Origin: Deltaproteobacteria bacterium
GTDB lineage: Bacteria > Desulfobacterota > Desulfobacteria > Desulfobacterales > C00003060
Length of the DNA stretch: 41,524 nucleotides
Assembly: GCA_019307135.1 (NCBI GenBank)
Contig: JAFDKF010000036.1
Span: forward strand, 1 to 41,524
Direction: 5' to 3'
Below, one piece after another: positions 15,993 to 24,420 of the stretch; positions within the stretch are counted from its first letter, which is position 1, and every line of letters starts with the position of its first letter. The position numbers and the translations under genes were made by a program. The notes beneath the pieces are model-generated. The model did not search any database, was not told the DNA's origin, and saw only the letters and a program-made list of their open reading frames with translations.

Positions 15993-17471
15993 TTACCCGA
16001 AGAACGTCACGGCCTTGTGCAGGCGCTCTACCACACGCCTCTGTCCCATAGCGATGAGGACATCAAAAAGCCCAGGGCCAACTGCCTGACCAGTCACCGC
16101 AGTTCGAATACCGTTGATCAGTATCCCTGCTTTGATTCCGAACTCTTCAGCCATCTTACGGATCACCTGCTCGGCCTCCTCGGCCGTAAAGGTCTCTAAG
16201 GCCTGCAGGCGATCCGCCAGGACGGGGAACCACTCTTTCAGCCCTTCATGCTTAAGGATGTTCTTCTTCAAGGCCTTGGGGTCGGTGGGATAGTCGTCGG
16301 AGAAATAGGCACGACCAAGGGTCACAAAATCGGTGGTTACATGATACCTGCTTCGAATAAGGTTGATCGTACGAAGAAACCAATCGCGCTTTGCCCCCTG
16401 AAAATCCGGGTCCCATATCCCTGCCTTTTCCAACTGTGCCCTGACGTGGGGCTCAATCTCTTCAACGGGAAGACTTCTCAGGTAGTGGGTATTGATACTG
16501 ATGGCCTTTGGGTCAGTAAAGAATTTCGGATCATCCTTCCTGACATCAAAGATGGCATTGGCCCGACTGATCCCTTCCAATGAGAATGCTTCGATCAGTT
16601 CTTCCTTGGAAAAGATCTCCCTCGAATCAGGCGTTGACCATCCTAGAAGAACCAGATAGTTTACAAATGCCCATGGCAGGAAACCGTGCTCCTTGTAGAA
16701 ATGGACTGCAACCAATTCGCCGTGGGTGCGTTTGGAAATCTTGGCCTTTTTGGGATCCAGGGTGAGAGACATGTGGGCAAATTTTGGAATCGGTGCGCCA
16801 AGGGCCTTATAGATCAAGATTTGCTTGGGTGTATTTGCCAACCCATCCTGTCCGCGAATGACGTGGGTGATCCGATCACGGATGTCATCGACCGCGTTGG
16901 AAAGGATATACAGAGGCCGCCCATTGGAACGGACGATCACAAAATCCTCTATGTCTTCATACTTCTTTTCAATAATCCCATAAACGATGTCTTCAAAACT
17001 AACAAAGCCTCCCCCACGGGGCACCTTCAAACGAATCGTGTACGGCATCCCGGCCGCTTCCTTTTTCGCAATCTCCTCGGGTGTTAAATTGCGACAAGTG
17101 CCATCATACTGTAACGCGGTCTTTTTGATGCGCGCCTCTTCACGCTTTCGATCAAGCTCCTCTTTTGTACAGAAACACTTGTAGGCATGACCCGACTCGA
17201 CGAGTTTCTGTGCTGCCGCCACATGCTCCTTGATGAACCGGGACTGGGAATAAGGGCCTTCATCCCAGGTAATGCCAAGCCATCTCAGGCTTTCAATAAT
17301 CCCCTTGATCGATTCTTCGGAAAACCTCTCCGCGTCCGTATCCTCGATCCTAAGGATCAACTTACCGCCTGTCTTTTGAGCAAAAAGCCAGTTAAAGATA
17401 GCCGTCCGGGCACCGCCGATATGAAGGTATCCGGTCGGGCTCGGAGGAAAGCGTGTTCGAACTTCTTCCAT
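15993..17471 (-). CDS. gltX: Glutamyl-tRNA synthetase
   Basis: The 492-residue class Ic synthetase has PPSPTGYLHIGGARTAIFNWL at the N-terminus (HIGH motif), RIEDTDAER, the CxC-type zinc-like segment YKCFCTKEELD, and KISKRTHG as the KMSKS loop. The C-terminal anticodon-binding helical domain ends with LFDVLIAMGQRRVVERL. Length is normal for bacterial GltX. It shares orientation with glnS downstream, but 300 bp of repeats separates them, so co-transcription is uncertain. Upstream of its ATG lies a long 7-mer tandem array. Confidence 0.97.
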   Translation of the reverse strand: MEEVRTRFPPSPTGYLHIGGARTAIFNWLFAQKTGGKLILRIEDTDAERFSEESIKGIIESLRWLGITWDEGPYSQSRFIKEHVAAAQKLVESGHAYKCFCTKEELDRKREEARIKKTALQYDGTCRNLTPEEIAKKEAAGMPYTIRLKVPRGGGFVSFEDIVYGIIEKKYEDIEDFVIVRSNGRPLYILSNAVDDIRDRITHVIRGQDGLANTPKQILIYKALGAPIPKFAHMSLTLDPKKAKISKRTHGELVAVHFYKEHGFLPWAFVNYLVLLGWSTPDSREIFSKEELIEAFSLEGISRANAIFDVRKDDPKFFTDPKAISINTHYLRSLPVEEIEPHVRAQLEKAGIWDPDFQGAKRDWFLRTINLIRSRYHVTTDFVTLGRAYFSDDYPTDPKALKKNILKHEGLKEWFPVLADRLQALETFTAEEAEQVIRKMAEEFGIKAGILINGIRTAVTGQAVGPGLFDVLIAMGQRRVVERLHKAVTFFG

Positions 17472-17510
17472 GTTTTGATATGTCCTTAAGTTGTAACTAC
17501 TCGGGTTGTC

Positions 17511-17576
17511 AGGGTTCAGGGTTCAGGGTTCAGGGTTCAGGGTTCAGGGTTCAGGGTTCAGAGGTTCAGGGTTCAG
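17511..17576. repeat. AGGGTTC heptamer tandem array
   Basis: Seven perfect consecutive AGGGTTC units run from 17511 to 17559, followed by AGAGGTTC and another AGGGTTC. The unit is 7 bp, so each turn shifts the reading frame by one. Inverted relatives (TGAACCTCTGAACC) lie at about 17655-17690. Confidence 0.92.
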
Positions 17577-17770
17577 AGGTTATAATATATTGACATCTAT
17601 CACTTTACGGTTCACGGTTCACGGTTCACGGTTCACGGTTCACGGTTTTAACCTCTGAACGTTGAACCTCTGAACCGCTGAACCTTACTACTTGAGGCAT
17701 CATAGTTTTGATATCAGAGACTTAGGGCTCTTCAACCAGGAACCGTGAACGTTGAACCGCTCAACATAGG
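17577..17770. repeat. Dispersed repeat C, copy 1 (five ACGGTTC units)
   Basis: The repeat opens AGGTTATAATATATTGACAT, has five ACGGTTC units, then CTGAACGTTGAACC, ACTTGAGGCATC, GATATCAGAGACTTAGGGCT and ends GAACCGTGAACGTTGAACCG. A near-identical copy lies at 31792-31956 in the same orientation. The two differ mainly by three 7-mer units and one 8-bp CTGAACCT-type unit. It contains no gene. Confidence 0.9.
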
Positions 17771-17772
17771 TA

Positions 17773-18585
17773 TTAATAGACAATAAAGCCCGCATATCCC
17801 ACAACCTGGGCATAATCGCCGGTCACATCTCCTGATGTGGCATACTGGACCAACTCAGCCTTGCCTGCACCCAGTGCCTTGCATGCCTCGAGAACGATAG
17901 TCGTGGGAACCACACCGCACATGGATATCCTGTGGCGGGCTACGGTCTGGTAAAGCCCTCTGGCGTCCAAATCAAGGATACGATCGATGGCCAGCTTATC
18001 TTTTGCATTAGCCGATTCCTGAGATTCGTAATGAGTCATATCCGTGCTCGCCACCAGGAGGACTTCTTTGCCGTAGTCCTGAATCCCCTGTACCAAGGCC
18101 CGACCGATCTCTTGACACGCATCGTAAGTCACGTGCGACAAAGCAATCGGTACAATGTTCACTTCAGGCTGCAAAAATTGAAGAAATGGCACCTGAACCT
18201 CGATGGAATGTTCCATGGCGTGCGTCTCAGGATCGTCCTTTATTTTGACCCCGGATGTCGAGACCTTCAGGATGGATTCGGCCATGACCTCGTTGATTGG
18301 AACTGGTCCCAACGGCATGTCCCATATCCCGGAAGCACTTAGAGCAACACTAGCCCCCATACCCCGATGGTTCGGCCCCAAGATCACCACAGCGTCCGGG
18401 ATAGAGATCTGAGAAAAAACGGCACCGGCTACCCCACCAGAATACATATACCCCGCATGCGGTGAGATGGCAGCCAGCACCCTCTTCGGCTCTTGTACAG
18501 GCCTGACAAATCTATTCAGATCCTCTTTCAACCTACTCTTATCACCAGGATAGAACATGTTGGCCACAGCAGGTATGCGTGACAT
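17773..18585 (-). CDS. amrB: AmmeMemoRadiSam system protein B (Memo family)
   Basis: The 270-residue protein is a full-length Memo-like fold related to class III extradiol dioxygenases: ISPHAGYMYSGGVAG near residue 40, ILGPNHRGMGASVA, MEHSIEVQVPFLQ, STDMTHYES and the CGVVPTT segment with a conserved Cys. The histidines in these motifs are the putative metal or substrate site. ATG 18585 has a strong GGAGGTGATCC upstream. In many genomes it sits beside an AMMECR1 protein and a radical SAM enzyme; neither is in this window. The biochemical role is unresolved. Confidence 0.93.
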   Translation of the reverse strand: MSRIPAVANMFYPGDKSRLKEDLNRFVRPVQEPKRVLAAISPHAGYMYSGGVAGAVFSQISIPDAVVILGPNHRGMGASVALSASGIWDMPLGPVPINEVMAESILKVSTSGVKIKDDPETHAMEHSIEVQVPFLQFLQPEVNIVPIALSHVTYDACQEIGRALVQGIQDYGKEVLLVASTDMTHYESQESANAKDKLAIDRILDLDARGLYQTVARHRISMCGVVPTTIVLEACKALGAGKAELVQYATSGDVTGDYAQVVGYAGFIVY

Positions 18586-18679
18586 GGATCACCTCCATTT
18601 TGTTGTTCATGATGAGAAAGCATAACACAAATGGATCATTCGGACAAGGTGAGGATCTTGTGGTTTTTGCTATTAAGTT

Positions 18680-18720
18680 ATAAAATCGCTACGCGATTTT
18701 ATGTAACGCGGCTTCGCCGC
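18680..18720. other. Two adjacent perfect hairpins between amrB and rpmF
   Basis: The stem ATAAAATCGC / GCGATTTTAT (18680-18702) has a 3-base loop TAC, and is followed by GCGG CTTCG CCGC (18708-18720). They lie in the divergent gap upstream of the rpmF promoter. Neither has a following T-run in either direction, so a repeat or protein-binding role is as likely as termination. Confidence 0.6.
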
Positions 18721-18764
18721 TCGAAAAAAGGAAATTCCTATGCTATAAGTTTGGGATTAAAGGC

Positions 18765-18792
18765 TTGACAAAAGCTTTTTTTTGTCTATAGT
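18765..18792 (+). promoter_or_regulatory. Sigma70-type promoter of rpmF
   Basis: A consensus TTGACA (18765-18770) and TATAGT (18787-18792) are separated by 16 bases. Transcription would start at about 18799, giving a leader of about 155 bases before the rpmF ATG at 18954. The leader includes a short GGG/CCC stem at 18850-18866. Confidence 0.72.
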
Positions 18793-18953
18793 ACAGGTTT
18801 CCGACTCACCTAAATTGTAGTAATCATAAAAAAATATATGGAATAACAAAGGGTTAGAAGCCCCAATTCACTACATCTGGCCAATATTTTTGTGAAAATT
18901 TGTAGTCAATTCGGCAACGCTCAAACATTATAACAAATATTAGGAGATTGTTC

Positions 18954-19136
18954 ATGGCCCTACCCAAGCGCAAGATTTCCAAATCAAGAGGTCGCAAGCG
19001 ACGGACCCATCAAAAGGTGACACTTCCAAACCTGTCGACCTGCCCCCAGTGTAATGAGCCCAAGCTTCCACACCATGTCTGTCTGAACTGCGGCCACTAC
19101 AAGGGGCGTGCTGTGATAGAAACCGAAGAAGTGTAG
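18954..19136 (+). CDS. rpmF: 50S ribosomal protein L32
   Basis: The 60-residue protein starts MALPKRKISKSRGRKRRTH, the usual L32 N-terminus, and has the zinc-ribbon pair CPQCNEPKLPHHVCLNCG (two CxxC motifs). ATG 18954 is supported by TTAGGAGA at about 18940. Two residues of in-frame TTG-led text upstream are not part of the family. L32 binds the exit region of 23S rRNA. In many bacteria plsX and fabH follow; here an acyl-CoA dehydrogenase gene does. Confidence 0.97.
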   Translation: MALPKRKISKSRGRKRRTHQKVTLPNLSTCPQCNEPKLPHHVCLNCGHYKGRAVIETEEV

Positions 19137-19168
19137 TTGCCCAACCAGCAACATGGGCCTATCAGTTT

Positions 19169-19225
19169 GTGGGGGACAGAGCCCCCACGCTACGTGCCCT
19201 GTAGCGTGCCCCCTCTGCGGGGCAC
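19169..19225. other. Three contiguous perfect hairpins after rpmF
   Basis: GTGGGGG/CCCCCAC (19169-19188), GCTAC/GTAGC (19189-19205) and GTGCCCC/GGGGCAC (19206-19225) follow one another with no base between them. Such a GC-rich block could slow or end transcription after rpmF, although no U-tract follows. It may instead be a repeat. The remainder of the gap to 19296 holds only an AGGAG ribosome site. Confidence 0.7.
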
Positions 19226-19296
19226 ATTTCCAAAGCGCATGTGAAATTCGCAGTTTGTGACCGTGCGAGGTATAACAAAGCAGGAGTTTAACTCAG

Positions 19297-20967
19297 ATGC
19301 CAACAGATATTGGAGATACGCCACAAGATCTCGCAGGCCTCGACCCTGAATCGAGACAAATTGTCCTTGATACCCTTGGACTTGTTAGGAAGCGTCTCCT
19401 GCCAAAAGAGAAGATACTCGAGCTTGATAAGAAGGAGGTCTTTCCTGAGGAGATCATCAGAGAAATGATGGGGCCTGATATCGGTCTACAACTTTTATTC
19501 ATCCCCGAGGAATACGGCGGCATAGGCGGTGGCGATAGAGACGCCTGTGCCCTTATAAGGGAGATGGCCAGGATCTGTCTGGGGGTGGCCACGGCATTCT
19601 TTGCGATTCAGCTTGGTGCAGATCCTATCCTGTTTGCTGCCACGAAGGAACAGAAGCAAAAATGGCTGGGCAAGATCGCCGAGGCTGATGCCCTGGTCGC
19701 ATATGCTGTGACCGAGGCCGAGGCTGGAAGCAACCTGGCAGCCCTCAAGACCAAAGCCGAACCTGTCCGGAATGACGCCGGAGAGATCACGGGATATGTC
19801 ATCAACGGGACCAAACAGTTTATCTCAAATGGCGGATATGCTGACTTTATCACAGTCTTAGCCAAAGCCCCGGAAGGGCCCACCTTTTTCATTGTAGAAA
19901 AGGGCATGGAAGGCTTCCACCAGGGAAAGGGCGAAGAGAAGCACGGGATTCGTGCATCCAATACGTCTCCCCTCACCTTTACCGACGTATCTGTCCCCGT
20001 CAAAAATCTCCTCGGTGGTGTGCCGGGCAACGGCCTCAAACAGGCCAACATGGTCTTCGGACACACCCGGCTTATGGTGGCAGCCATGGGACTTGGAGCA
20101 GGAGAAGCTGCGCTGGATATTGTCATAGACTACGCAAAAAAGCGCGTACAGTTTGGAAGCCCCCTTTCCGAAAAGCAGGGTTATACCCACAAGCTGGTCG
20201 TCCCCCACGCAGTGCGATTTGAGGCGGCTGCCGCTTATATGGACGAACAAGCCACCAGATTGGATGCAGGCGAGAAGGACCTTCAGGTGGAGGGTTCCAT
20301 CGCCAAATATTTTGCCACAGAGGCCGGCAACAAGGCCGCCGATGATGCCATCCAGGCCCTGGGCGGGTATGGATACATTACCGAATATGAGGTTGAAAAG
20401 ATCAAGCGAGACGTGAAGATCACGTGCATTTACGAGGGCACCAGCGAGATTCAGCAAAACATTATCAGTACTTTCAGATGGCGCACGACTGTGAAGTCCA
20501 AAGGCGACTATTATGGGGCCATGGCACAAGAGATGGAGGCCCTTCATGCATCCATGCCTGAGATCGGTGCTGCGACATACGCGCGGGCAGCAAAGACATT
20601 GAACGAAACCATCATGTTTGTCCACAACCATAAGCTCACCAGGCAGCAATACATCATGTTTTGTCTGGCAGATATGATGACCCATGTTGAGGTGGGGGTC
20701 AGCATGGCAAGAAAGGCGAAGGGCCTGATCCGGGAGAGATCATCCCAGGCAAAAAAGATCGTCATCGTGTCCAGAATCTTTGCCAGTGAAGTGATTGAAC
20801 TGATCACCACAAATGCCATCAAGATCGTTACGGGATCAGGTTTGGCTAACGAAGAAATTCCGTCAACACTAAAGGAAAAAATGGGTTACGAAGGATTCAT
20901 GGCAAGCCACAGCGGACTGATCCAAGACATGGATGCAGTTGCCGACATCCTGTTTGGTAGGGAATAG
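19297..20967 (+). CDS. Acyl-CoA dehydrogenase
   Basis: The 556-residue flavoenzyme oxidises acyl-CoA to 2-enoyl-CoA and passes electrons to electron-transfer flavoprotein. It has VAYAVTEAEAGSNLAALKTKA (FAD/substrate signature), GTKQFISNGGYAD, the R/GSPLSEKQ segment, QALGGYGYITEYEVEKIKRD and the catalytic-loop motif CIYEGTSEIQQN with candidate base E380. A C-terminal extension of about 150 residues beyond the core resembles larger ACADs. ATG 19297 follows CAGGAGT. It sits where lipid-synthesis genes are usual after rpmF. Chain-length specificity cannot be read. Confidence 0.92.
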   Translation: MPTDIGDTPQDLAGLDPESRQIVLDTLGLVRKRLLPKEKILELDKKEVFPEEIIREMMGPDIGLQLLFIPEEYGGIGGGDRDACALIREMARICLGVATAFFAIQLGADPILFAATKEQKQKWLGKIAEADALVAYAVTEAEAGSNLAALKTKAEPVRNDAGEITGYVINGTKQFISNGGYADFITVLAKAPEGPTFFIVEKGMEGFHQGKGEEKHGIRASNTSPLTFTDVSVPVKNLLGGVPGNGLKQANMVFGHTRLMVAAMGLGAGEAALDIVIDYAKKRVQFGSPLSEKQGYTHKLVVPHAVRFEAAAAYMDEQATRLDAGEKDLQVEGSIAKYFATEAGNKAADDAIQALGGYGYITEYEVEKIKRDVKITCIYEGTSEIQQNIISTFRWRTTVKSKGDYYGAMAQEMEALHASMPEIGAATYARAAKTLNETIMFVHNHKLTRQQYIMFCLADMMTHVEVGVSMARKAKGLIRERSSQAKKIVIVSRIFASEVIELITTNAIKIVTGSGLANEEIPSTLKEKMGYEGFMASHSGLIQDMDAVADILFGRE

Positions 20968-20984
20968 TATAGTATTTCGGAATG

Positions 20985-21200
20985 CGGATTTAGGTCGCAC
21001 ATCATCATAATTTCGAAATCCGAAATCCGAAATCCGAAACAAATACAAATGAATAAAGCACAAAAGGCATCCTTCATTTCCAGGTTTGGGGTTTCAGGTT
21101 TCAGGTTTCAGGTTTCAGGTTTCAGGTTTCAGATCTTGCGTTTCTCGCTCTTGACACCTGAAACCTGACACCTGAAACCTGAAACCAAAAAGTACGAACA
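20985..21200. repeat. Intergenic 7-mer arrays (ATCCGAA, then AGGTTTC with inverted partner)
   Basis: AATCCGA-type units lie at about 21016-21040. About six AGGTTTC units fill 21090-21131. Their reverse complement (CACCTGAAACCTGACACCTG and onward) occupies about 21157-21186, after a unique spacer of about 28 bases. Together the second pair could form a long slipped hairpin. The region to 21306 then has only GGATTTGTTTGCGGCTCACG, which recurs at 28098 as GGATTTGTTTGCGGCTTACG. Confidence 0.85.
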
Positions 21201-21306
21201 AAAGAATTTATCTCTTGGCGCCCGCATTCTTGAAAAGTGTAAACCGAGGAATGAAGGATGCCGAATTTAGGATTTGTTTGCGGCTCACGCATAGAGAAAA
21301 GACCGT

Positions 21307-22056
21307 ATGAATAAAGATCTAAACCGTGTGGTGGTAGTCACCGGGGGGTCAAGGGGTATCGGCCGTACCATCGGGCTGCGCATGGCTGATGCCGGCACCA
21401 GAGTATATTTCAATTACTCCGGCAGCGATAGCCGAGATGCTGAAGAAACCGTAAAGCTCATTGAGGATGCCGGAGGGAGTGCATGGGGAGCCCGTGTAAA
21501 CGTGGCTTCACAGCAAGACGTCCAAGACTTCTTCAAGAAGATTGTGGAGGAATGCGGCCGCGTGGACGTGCTGGTAAACAACGCGGGCATAACCATAGAC
21601 GGGCTTTTGGTCCGCATGAAGGAAGAGGACTGGGATCGCGTTCTGGCCATCAATCTCAAAGGGGCCTTTCTTTGCATACAGACTGTTGCCAAGACCATGA
21701 TGAAGCAGCGTGCTGGGCGCATCATCAATATGGCCTCAGTGGTCGGCATGATGGGAAACCCAGGACAGGCCAATTACGTGGCATCCAAGGCAGGCCTGAT
21801 CGGTCTAACTAAGACAGCAGCAAGGGAACTGGCTCCCAGGGGAATTACAGTGAATGCCGTGGCGCCGGGATTTATCGACACGCCCATGACGGCCGGTCTT
21901 CCTGAAAAGGTCAAGGAGGCCATGCTGGCCCAGATTCCCCTCAAGCGATTCGGCCAACCCCAGGACGTGGCTGAGGTGGTTGCTTTCCTTGCATCGGAAA
22001 AGGCTTCTTATATTACAGGCCAGGTTATCCACGTTAACGGAGGCATGTATATGTAG
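21307..22056 (+). CDS. fabG: 3-oxoacyl-[ACP] reductase
   Basis: The 249-residue short-chain dehydrogenase has the cofactor loop VTGGSRGIGRTIG (residues 11-23), VNNAGIT, and the catalytic Ser/Tyr/Lys in NMASVVGMMGNPGQ then ANYVASKAG. It ends YITGQVIHVNGGMYM, the classic FabG C-terminus. It reduces 3-oxoacyl-ACP with NADPH in fatty-acid elongation. Neighbouring acpP supports this role over other SDR functions. No strong ribosome site is visible before ATG 21307. A MITE lies between it and acpP. Confidence 0.93.
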   Translation: MNKDLNRVVVVTGGSRGIGRTIGLRMADAGTRVYFNYSGSDSRDAEETVKLIEDAGGSAWGARVNVASQQDVQDFFKKIVEECGRVDVLVNNAGITIDGLLVRMKEEDWDRVLAINLKGAFLCIQTVAKTMMKQRAGRIINMASVVGMMGNPGQANYVASKAGLIGLTKTAARELAPRGITVNAVAPGFIDTPMTAGLPEKVKEAMLAQIPLKRFGQPQDVAEVVAFLASEKASYITGQVIHVNGGMYM

Positions 22057-22196
22057 CATGAGGGTCAAATAACGTCGTGTGTCGTCATTCGGTTGCGCGG
22101 CTCGTTACGTTGTACGTCCGACGGTTACCGAAACGAGTTGCGTAACCGACAGACAGCGGCCGTTATGCTGGAAAGAATTTTCTATTTGCGAATTAA

Positions 22197-22399
22197 GATG
22201 GTCTCGTAAAAAGTCCAAATTAGACGGCAAAGTAAAAAGCTCCAAATTCAAGGCGCGCAAATCCTGAGGAATGAGGCGTACTTATGGTACGCCGCAGTTT
22301 CAGCCGTCGTAGCTAAGCTACTATGGCTAAGCTACTATGGCGAAGTCGGCGACGAAGGATGCAGCGCAACGCAGAAGTTGGACTTTTTACGAAGCCGTC
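22197..22399. mobile_element. MITE-like element, copy 2, with 6-bp target duplication
   Basis: The 203-bp element runs from GATGGTCTCGTAAAAAGTCC to GGACTTTTTACGAAGCCGTC. It is flanked by AATTAA on both sides (22191-22196 and 22400-22405). It is non-coding and shares its interior with copy 1 at 11255. An internal short tandem, CTAAGCTACTATGG, occurs twice. It lies between fabG and acpP, ending about 20 bases before the acpP ribosome site. Confidence 0.87.
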
Positions 22400-22435
22400 A
22401 ATTAACTACTTCTGAAAAAAAGGAGGTGACAGCGC

Positions 22436-22666
22436 GTGTCAGTTGAAGAAAAAATAAAGAAAATCATCGCCGAAAAGTTGAGTGTCGAACCGGATGAGGT
22501 CGTACCGGAGGCATCTTTTGTAGATGACCTCGGTGCAGACTCACTTGACCTGGTTGAATTGATCATGGCCATGGAAGAAGCGTTTGACATCGAGATCACT
22601 GATGAAGAGGCAGAAAAACTCCAAACGGTTCAAGATTCCATTAACTATATAAAAAAACATTCCTGA
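22436..22666 (+). CDS. acpP: Acyl carrier protein
   Basis: The 76-residue, strongly acidic protein has the phosphopantetheine attachment motif [13 protein letters not shown], with Ser36 as the modified residue. Start is GTG 22436, fixed by AAGGAGGTGAC at 22420-22430. It carries growing acyl chains in fatty-acid synthesis. rpiB starts 1 base after its stop, so the two are co-transcribed. fabF, which most often follows acpP, is absent. Confidence 0.97.
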   Translation: MSVEEKIKKIIAEKLSVEPDEVVPEASFVDDLGADSLDLVELIMAMEEAFDIEITDEEAEKLQTVQDSINYIKKHS

Positions 22667-22667
22667 G

Positions 22668-23090
22668 ATGAAGATTATCATCGGGTCAGATCATGCGGGT
22701 TATCCAATGAAGGAAAAGGTGAAAGCCTATCTCCAGGAGCGGGCTGTTCAAGTTGAAGACGTTGGGACTTACAGTGACGAATCTGTGGATTATACCGACT
22801 TTGGGAAAAAGGTGGCCCAAAAGGTGTCGGACGGTACTGTTGATCGCGGCATCTTAATCTGTGGAACTGGACTTGGAATGTCTATGGTTGCCAACCGCTT
22901 TCGTGGTGTGCGTGCCGCGCTGGCCAACGATCTTTTTTCAGCCATCATGAGCAGGCGCCACAACGACTCCAATATCCTGGCCATGGGCGGCCGACTGATC
23001 GGTGACACCCTGGCCCTGGAGTTGGTAGATACCTGGCTTGAGACCCCCTTTGAAGGGGGACGTCATCAACGCCGTATAGAGAACATCTGA
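22668..23090 (+). CDS. rpiB: Ribose 5-phosphate isomerase B
   Basis: The 140-residue protein interconverts ribulose 5-phosphate and ribose 5-phosphate. GSDHAGYPMKEK at the N-terminus, YTDFGKKVA, the catalytic-loop LICGTGLGMSMVANRF with its Cys, and RRHNDSNILAMGGR are all RpiB hallmarks. Length is normal. ATG 22668 lies one base past the acpP stop. It supplies the pentose phosphate pathway and, through ribulose 5-phosphate, the ribBA branch encoded further on. Confidence 0.96.
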   Translation: MKIIIGSDHAGYPMKEKVKAYLQERAVQVEDVGTYSDESVDYTDFGKKVAQKVSDGTVDRGILICGTGLGMSMVANRFRGVRAALANDLFSAIMSRRHNDSNILAMGGRLIGDTLALELVDTWLETPFEGGRHQRRIENI

Positions 23091-23263
23091 AATGCCTGTG
23101 ATCGCATCTCTTATTGTTGAGATATTAAATCACCTCAGAATCAAATTCTTGTTCGCCGGGTCAGCGAAGCGGTACGGGATTGGTCTTGCGAAATCTCCGA
23201 TTTTCAAACAAAATGCAGTCTTGGTTAAATCCGAAATCCGAAATCCGAAATGCTATATGCTAT

Positions 23264-23654
23264 ATGAGCCGTCCTTCCTGGAAAGAATATTTCATGGATA
23301 TCGCCTCCCTGGTGGCAAAGCGCTCTACGTGCCTCCGTCGCCATGTAGGGGCCATTGTTGTAAAAGACAAACGAATGGTGTTTGCGTGAGGAACTGGGGG
23401 TAGCTTCTGGTGAGCGACATGAACTGTGTCGAGGGCTTCATGCCGAACAAAATGTCATTATTCAAGCTGCCTATCACGGGGTCTCTATCAAAGGGGCCAC
23501 GCTCTATTGCACGAACCTCCCCTGTTCCATCTGTTCTAAGATGCTCATCAACGCCGGCATTTGCGAAATCATATATCAGGAAGGCTATGCAGACCCCATG
23601 GCAGAAGAGATGTTGAAGGCTGCCGGAGTGAAAGTTACCCAGATTGACGATTGA
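23264..23654 (+). pseudogene. dCMP/cytidine deaminase family gene broken by an internal deletion
   Basis: Fragment one (ATG 23264, [39 protein letters not shown]) stops at TGA 23387. Fragment two in another frame continues [29 protein letters not shown] and ends in the PCSIC zinc motif and a VTQIDD tail. About 19 residues (the family's TGYNGAPSG...GCL block) are missing between them, and the frame shifts by one. The breakpoint is TGTTTGCG at 23379-23386, readable as both sides. The zinc ligands survive only in fragment two. The last codons lie in an ATTGACG tandem. Confidence 0.85.
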
Positions 23655-23942
23655 CGATTGACGATTGATGATTGATGTATAATAAAATAGATCCAAGTAT
23701 CCAGTTTGCTGAGGGATGCACTACATATTGTACATATTGTCATTTCCTGATATTCGCCTCCTGACGTTTGTCTCGTTCCGACGCAGAGCATCGGAACCGG
23801 AGTAAAGAATCCACGCCCATAGGACGTGGTTTTGCAGATCAGAAGAAAGTGTTTTGTGGTAATCTCCACATATGCTTTGTGGGTGCCTGAGCCAAGTGAA
23901 TACCCCATTGGAACAAATCATCAATCGACAATCAGATAAGGG
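23640..23942. repeat. ATTGACG heptamer array with distant inverted arm
   Basis: About five ATTGACG/ATTGATG units fill 23643-23675, beginning inside the final codons of the deaminase remnant. An inverted counterpart (ATCATCAATCGACAATCAGA) sits at about 23918-23937, just before nrdR. The interior of about 240 bases has no clear gene. Confidence 0.75.
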
Positions 23943-23952
23943 ATAACGAACT

Positions 23953-24420
23953 ATGAAATGCCCATATTGCAGTGAGATGGAGAACAAGGTCATTGATTCG
24001 AGAATGACTAAGGAGGGAAATGCTGTCAGGCGTCGCCGTGAATGTTTAGGCTGCAAGCACCGATTCACTACCTATGAACGGCTTGAGGCGTTGCCCCTTG
24101 TCCTGATCAAAAAGGATGGCAGGCGGGAGACCTTTGATCGGACCAAAGTCCTTGTGGGGATGCAGAAGGCCTGTCAAAAGCGAAACATTAGCATCAACAC
24201 GCTCGAGGAGTTTGTGGATGAACTTGAGAGGGAACTCCAGGAGACGGGGGAAAAAGAGATTCCGTCCTCAGTGGTGGGTGAACGGGTCATGAGCAAACTC
24301 CATGAATTGGATGACGTGGCCTATGTCCGGTTCGCCTCGGTATATCGAGAGTTTAAAGACATCAATGACTTTATGTCCCAACTGAAGAATCTTCTCGATG
24401 TTCCCAGGAGAAGAACTTAG
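23953..24420 (+). CDS. nrdR: Transcriptional repressor NrdR
   Basis: The 155-residue protein has an N-terminal zinc ribbon (CPYCSEMENKVIDSR and CLGCKHRFTTYER) followed by an ATP-cone domain from about residue 50 (VLIKKDGRRETFDRTKVLVGM, then VGERVMSKLHELDDVAYVRFASVYREF). It senses ATP/dATP and represses ribonucleotide reductase genes by binding NrdR boxes. ATG 23953 is preceded by GGGATAACG. It is commonly next to ribD, as here. Confidence 0.96.
   Translation: MKCPYCSEMENKVIDSRMTKEGNAVRRRRECLGCKHRFTTYERLEALPLVLIKKDGRRETFDRTKVLVGMQKACQKRNISINTLEEFVDELERELQETGEKEIPSSVVGERVMSKLHELDDVAYVRFASVYREFKDINDFMSQLKNLLDVPRRRT

Noticed and set aside
16686..17087. Plus-strand ORF antisense to gltX
   Set aside because: It is a shadow frame of the conserved synthetase gene and has no start signals.
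17511..17770. CRISPR array
   Set aside because: Units are 7 bp, directly contiguous and without unique spacers of constant length; no cas gene is present.
23092..23403. ORF downstream of rpiB
   Set aside because: Frame runs through repeat DNA (ATCCGAA units) and out of phase over the deaminase remnant; no protein-like features.
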